Below, one piece after another: positions 60,719-64,000 of a stretch of DNA of 64,000 nucleotides. How positions within the stretch are numbered: position 1 is the first letter of the stretch; each line of letters starts with the position of its first letter. Origin of the DNA: HGM11368 sp051883415 (GTDB lineage: Bacteria > Bacillota > Clostridia > Christensenellales > UBA3700); assembly GCA_051883415.1 (NCBI GenBank), contig JBJETR010000036.1, positions 53,193 through 117,192 of the forward strand, written 5' to 3'. Position numbers and translations under genes: made by a program. The notes under the pieces were generated by a model. That model did not search any database. It saw only the letters and a program-made list of their open reading frames with translations, and was not told the origin of the DNA.

Positions 60719-61393
60719 TTATCTTACGGCAGTAGTGAGTTTCGGACACATTGTAAAGCAGTCTGCACCGATAGTCATAGTGTCCGGTTTGCTTTCCAAC
60801 GCATTGACCGTGTCATCTTCCAAGACTTCTACCCAATTGACCTTTTCAAGGTTATCCAAGCCCATAAAAGAGCCGTCCAAAATGCTCGTTACCGAGCTTG
60901 GAATAGTCACTTCCGTGATAAGGTCGAGGGCAGGAAACTCCTCCGGACTCATCATTCTTATCTCGGTGACAGGAACGCTATCATACGTGGCATTGAGGAC
61001 AACCTTAATACTATTAGGGATAATTAGGCTCTCTAATTCGCCGAGGTTAGTATTCGCATAGCCTACAACCCTTGCGTAAATTATCGTGCCCAATTTAGTG
61101 CCCAATTCCGCCTCGGCTACGCCGTCCTTGTATTCGGCTTGATAGGTGTCGGCATACTTGTAACTCTTGTTGTTGACGTCGCTATCATCAAAACTAACGT
61201 AGCAAAAATTGCCTGCCGAGTCGTACACCTCAAAAATTAGGTATTTGGAAGTGGTGTTGGTGACTTCCACCTTGGTACCGCCCGCAGGAATACTACCCGT
61301 GTCCGACCATACCGCAAAAGTGATGCCCGCAGCTGCGCCAAGTACAACTACCACGGCTACGATGATTATTGCCAATTTCATATACTTGCTCAT
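60719..61393 (-). CDS. SipW-dependent-type protein with C-terminal BspA-type leucine-rich repeats
   Basis: A 224-residue protein. A hydrophobic N-terminus (about 5-27) ends ITFAVWSDTGSIPAG, matching the aromatic-Ser-Asp pattern of SipW-cleaved precursors. The middle is beta-rich; the C-terminal third shows LRR_5-type segments (ITEVTIPSSVTSILDGSFMGL, KLTTAVR) as in BspA-like surface proteins. It overlaps the upstream gene by four bases (ATGA), so the two are coupled. Probably a secreted fibre or matrix component. (The LRR segment quoted is the minimal stretch.). Confidence 0.78.
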   Translation of the reverse strand: MSKYMKLAIIIVAVVVVLGAAAGITFAVWSDTGSIPAGGTKVEVTNTTSKYLIFEVYDSAGNFCYVSFDDSDVNNKSYKYADTYQAEYKDGVAEAELGTKLGTIIYARVVGYANTNLGELESLIIPNSIKVVLNATYDSVPVTEIRMMSPEEFPALDLITEVTIPSSVTSILDGSFMGLDNLEKVNWVEVLEDDTVNALESKPDTMTIGADCFTMCPKLTTAVR

Positions 61394-62379
61394 GCGCTCA
61401 CCTTCTCACTCGATATTTTGAAAGAAAAGACAAAGGTGCAACCTCTAAACACGTCGTTGGAAAAGACAAATTCGCCAAACTGACTTGCGTTGCCCACAGG
61501 TGCGTTCGCTCCAAAGTCGTGATAGAGTCCTATGGTTATCTTGGACTTTTGCGGAATACACTTGTTAGGGTTTAGATTGACCTCTGAGTGTCCTTGTGCA
61601 TTTGTCGTGCTCGTGTGCCTAATCGCCGTGGCAAAACGCACGTCGGTGGTCGCCGAGCCGTCTACAAACTCATAGGCGCTATTACCCGCATTGTATTGCA
61701 CTTGGTATCTCGCATAGGTCAGATGAAAATATTCCGCAACGTACTCGCTCTTGATAATTACCTCCGTCACGTCGCCCGTGCCGTCTTCATTTTTGGTAAT
61801 CAAAAATCCCTTTTTGCTTTCATTGTCAGCCTCGAACTTAGGTCCGTAGGTGTAGATAGTCGTTCCGCTTTCTAGTTGAGTGCCTGTATTGTCAAAATAA
61901 TCCGCGCCGCCAGCTTCGTTGCGGTCGTACTCGTAACTGCCCTTGACTCCAAGGTACGCCTTACGGTTGTCGGCGGTATCCACAAAAGACGAGTCACCGA
62001 AAACTATACGCACCACGTCGGAGAACGGCAATGACTTTTGTGCATCGAGGCGAATTGCTATGTACTCAAAGCCAAACGATACGTCCACGGCACTTTCGCC
62101 CACAACGTAATACTCCACGTCAAAGTTGATAATATATGGTGCGTCAGGCGGATTTTTGACGTTACCCGAGCTGTCATAACCCTTTTGTCCGTTGTATTCT
62201 ACCAGCGAGCCAGGCGTCAAAGTAGAAGACGTCAATACGACTTCTTGTGGATTTTCCACCGACAAAAGCCCCATCATATCGACTTGTTGAAAGCTACTAA
62301 ACCACGCAAACGTGCCTGCCAATACGCATATTAGCAGAACGAGCGTTATTATTGGTATCATAGCTTTGACGTCTTTCAT
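61390..62379 (-). CDS. SipW-dependent-type secreted protein (fibre subunit candidate)
   Basis: A 329-residue protein with an N-terminal hydrophobic segment (about 6-24) ending GTFAWFSSFQQVD, the aromatic-Phe-Ser pattern of SipW-dependent precursors. The mature part is beta-rich with no catalytic motif. AAAGGAA precedes ATG 62379. It is coupled to the leucine-rich-repeat gene behind it. Repeats and the GIY-YIG gene separate it from the signal peptidase gene, which may once have been in the same operon. No closer family can be named. Confidence 0.75.
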   Translation of the reverse strand: MKDVKAMIPIITLVLLICVLAGTFAWFSSFQQVDMMGLLSVENPQEVVLTSSTLTPGSLVEYNGQKGYDSSGNVKNPPDAPYIINFDVEYYVVGESAVDVSFGFEYIAIRLDAQKSLPFSDVVRIVFGDSSFVDTADNRKAYLGVKGSYEYDRNEAGGADYFDNTGTQLESGTTIYTYGPKFEADNESKKGFLITKNEDGTGDVTEVIIKSEYVAEYFHLTYARYQVQYNAGNSAYEFVDGSATTDVRFATAIRHTSTTNAQGHSEVNLNPNKCIPQKSKITIGLYHDFGANAPVGNASQFGEFVFSNDVFRGCTFVFSFKISSEKVSA

Positions 62380-62412
62380 AACATTCCTTTTATTGTTTCA
62401 AACTTTTTGTTT

Positions 62413-62652
62413 GAGATTGCCACGTTCACTTCGTTTCACTCGCAATGACAAGGATATTATCGCAATGACATAGTGTGTTGTCATTCCGTTTTTGTCATTC
62501 CGAGCGTAGCGTGGGAATCTCGTTCCTTTTGTCATTCTGAGGGAAGCCCTTGGCTGACCGTGGGAATCTCGTTCCTTTTGTCATTCCGAGAGAGCAACGC
62601 GAACGTGGGAATCTCGTTCCTTTTGTCATTCCGAGCGTAGCGTGGGAATCTC
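62413..62652. repeat. GTCATTCCGAG...GTGGGAATCTC repeats, middle cluster
   Basis: One inverted copy (62413-62449) and four direct copies (62494-62521, 62531-62570, 62580-62615 and 62625-62652). Spacers between direct copies read GTTCCTTTT. The last copy ends five bases from the GIY-YIG stop codon. Confidence 0.9.
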
Positions 62653-63009
62653 TCTTTTTATTTTTCAAACCAACCAATAGACAAATCTTTCCGTTGAGGA
62701 TTGCTATTATTGATTAGTTCTTCTTTTTTGGCTCTTCTCCAAGATTTTAGTTGTTTTTCTCTCTCTATCGCACTTTTTATATCGGTCGTAATCTCATAAT
62801 GTAAGAGCTTATCTATGTTATATTTACTCGTAAACCCTTCTATGAGTTTATTTTTATGTTCATACACTCGGCGTTGCAAGTCGTTGGTCACCCCTATGTA
62901 AAGCACTTTGTTGCTCTTGTTGCTCAAAATGTAAACATAATAATTGTTCATTTATTGCACCTGTTTCGTATTATTTGAGATTGCCACAGCCTATCGGCTT
63001 CGCAATGAC
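62625..63009. mobile_element. Candidate GIY-YIG cassette bounded by inverted repeats
   Basis: A direct repeat copy (62625-62652) and an inverted copy (62977-63009) enclose the GIY-YIG gene, leaving about five and twenty-five bases of unrelated sequence. This is the layout of a short mobile element carrying its own nuclease. The arrangement is seen; mobility is inferred. Confidence 0.5.
62658..62951 (-). CDS. GIY-YIG domain protein (YhbQ/UPF0213 type)
   Basis: A 97-residue single-domain protein. YYVYILSN and LYIGVTNDLQRRVYEH give the GIY-YIG core with its catalytic Tyr and Arg. IEREKQLKSWRRAKKEELI holds the metal-binding Glu and a basic helix. An AGGTG ribosome binding site precedes ATG 62951. 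It lies between inverted copies of the repeat, inside a region separating the signal peptidase from the pilin-like genes, so it may be the mobilising nuclease of those repeats. Short GIY-YIG proteins of unknown function are also common alone. Confidence 0.9.
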   Translation of the reverse strand: MNNYYVYILSNKSNKVLYIGVTNDLQRRVYEHKNKLIEGFTSKYNIDKLLHYEITTDIKSAIEREKQLKSWRRAKKEELINNSNPQRKDLSIGWFEK

Positions 63010-63179
63010 AAGGATATTATCCGTTTTTGTCATTCCGAGCGAACACAGTGAGCGTGGGAATCTCGTTCCTTTTGTCATTCCGAGGGAAGCCATTGGCTGA
63101 CCGTGGGAATCTCTATCTTTTTGAGATTGCCACGTCGTTTCACTCCTTTGCTAACGCAAAATGTACACAGCGCAATGAC
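62977..63179. repeat. GTCATTCCGAG...GTGGGAATCTC repeats, right cluster
   Basis: Inverted copies at 62977-63009 and 63123-63179; direct copies at 63029-63064 and 63074-63113. The middles differ in length (GGAAGCCATTGGCTGACC, GAACACAGTGAG), while the ends are conserved. Confidence 0.88.
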
Positions 63180-63223
63180 ATACCACTTTTGACAAAGTAT
63201 AACGAAGTATATCCGCCGTCAAG

Positions 63224-64000
63224 TTAGTCGTTTGGTTTGCTCATAGCCTCCCTAAACCGCTCCACCATCTCGTCTATATACGCCGCCTTCTGCTCGTCGG
63301 TCATTGGCGAGCCGTCGGGGTTGGTGAGGTCGTCTCTTGCCGTCAAACCGTCACGAATTTCTTGCACGGCTTTCTCCACTTCTTCGTTGCGTTGCTTGTC
63401 AAAGTTGTCGTCGGTGATTTTCTTTTGCTCGGCGGCTTTGATTTTGATTACTTTGCACACCTCGAATATCAAAATGCCGACTAGTGGCAGTATTATCAAG
63501 GTGACAAAGCCGTACCATTTGCTAAGGAATCTCATCAGTCCCGCCAAAAAGTCCGACGTGCCCACGTAGGTTGCTCTTACGTTGTCCACGGGTATGGGCA
63601 CTTTGTCGGCTATTGAGTTGGCATCGCCCTTGGTCTCTATCACCCACGTACCGTCCTCGTCTTGGTAAGGCGCAACGACTATACGGTGGGTTATGTTATG
63701 TCCGACTATTGCCTTGGGTTCAAAGCCTTCGGGGGCTTCAAAAGTGATAATGTCGCCCACTTGCAGCTGCCCGCCGTCGTACTTTTTGCATATCACCACT
63801 TCGTCTTTGTCTATCGTGCCCGTCATCGAGTCGGTGAGCACGTAGTACATTTGGTAGCCGAATAGGCTAGGTTGCTCGCCTCTTAGTAGGGTTATCCCCA
63901 CCGACAAAAGGCACACCAGCACCACGGCGAATATCACGTAGCATGCTATATTAAAGATTTTTTTTGCCAAAGATTTGGTTTCTTTGGCATTGTTTGGCTT
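63224..64000 (-). CDS. Signal peptidase I, ER-type (SipW-like), 5' end beyond the window
   Basis: The frame is open to the right edge (KPNNAKETKSLAKKIFN), and the start called at 63970 is only a TTG, so the N-terminus may lie outside. An N-terminal membrane segment (about 9-28 from that TTG) precedes YYVLTDSMTGTIDKDE with the catalytic Ser. NITHRIV has His where typical bacterial enzymes have Lys, the Ser-His mark of the ER/SipW class. TKGDANSIAD is also conserved. A second membrane segment (about 150-172) and a charged tail follow. It likely processes the pilin-like precursors downstream. Confidence 0.9.
   Translation of the reverse strand, partial: KPNNAKETKSLAKKIFNIACYVIFAVVLVCLLSVGITLLRGEQPSLFGYQMYYVLTDSMTGTIDKDEVVICKKYDGGQLQVGDIITFEAPEGFEPKAIVGHNITHRIVVAPYQDEDGTWVIETKGDANSIADKVPIPVDNVRATYVGTSDFLAGLMRFLSKWYGFVTLIILPLVGILIFEVCKVIKIKAAEQKKITDDNFDKQRNEEVEKAVQEIRDGLTARDDLTNPDGSPMTDEQKAAYIDEMVERFREAMSKPND

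Noticed and set aside
60410..61027. A 205-codon plus-strand frame through the left repeat cluster
   Set aside because: It is built from the REP-like repeats, giving repeated residues, and antisense sequence of the LRR gene.
60253..63179. CRISPR array as an explanation for the repeat clusters
   Set aside because: Copies occur in both orientations, spacers are short and alike, no cas genes are present, and variable parts are palindromic rather than unique spacers.

Overview
The window reads as one contiguous chromosomal segment of an anaerobic Bacillota, most likely an uncultured gut-type Clostridia. This rests on a cysteine-type T-box leader, a type III glutamine synthetase, cofactor-independent phosphoglycerate mutase, Gram-positive sigma-A promoters, strong AGGAGG-like ribosome binding sites and an ER-type (SipW-like) signal peptidase. 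There is no 16S rRNA, so no closer placement is possible. No tRNA or rRNA gene, CRISPR array or recognisable insertion sequence was found.

Left part (1-33.6 kb), mostly housekeeping and mostly on the minus strand: a truncated UPF0210 gene and rlmB, a two-component system behind a long inverted repeat, the T-box-controlled cysE-cysS-rsmI operon, ychF-argS, a lipoprotein, plsY (apparently leaderless), a short alaS without the C-Ala domain, type III glutamine synthetase, a fused MacB-like ABC transporter, an SDR reductase, a glycolytic operon (pgk - small membrane protein - tpiA - gpmI - thioesterase), an alcohol dehydrogenase/alpha-galactosidase pair, a cell-wall/repair cluster (amidase, polysaccharide deacetylase, alkyltransferase, RluA) and an extracytoplasmic O-acetylation pair (MBOAT plus AlgX/DHHW protein). 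The MBOAT gene is out of frame at a run of ten G, so it is either phase variable or a sequencing slip.

Middle (33.6-35.7 kb): an intergenic region with a tight cluster of DnaA-box-like sequences and AT-rich DNA, then a cytoplasmic GH20 hexosaminidase on the plus strand.

Right part (35.7-64 kb), a surface-structure locus on the minus strand: an ER-type signal peptidase; three small proteins with SipW-dependent-like N-termini (one ends in BspA-type leucine-rich repeats); and a single uninterrupted ORF for a 7,861-residue secreted protein. That giant has about 13 'YDG' modules flanked by seven GLUG-like beta-helix modules and no LPXTG anchor. I infer a dedicated pilus, fibre or biofilm-matrix export system like the Bacillus TapA-SipW-TasA locus, but with a giant adhesin. 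The locus is interrupted by two clusters of a palindromic REP-like repeat (flanks GTCATTCCGAG and GTGGGAATCTC). One cluster encloses a small GIY-YIG nuclease gene between inverted copies, which looks like a mobile cassette.
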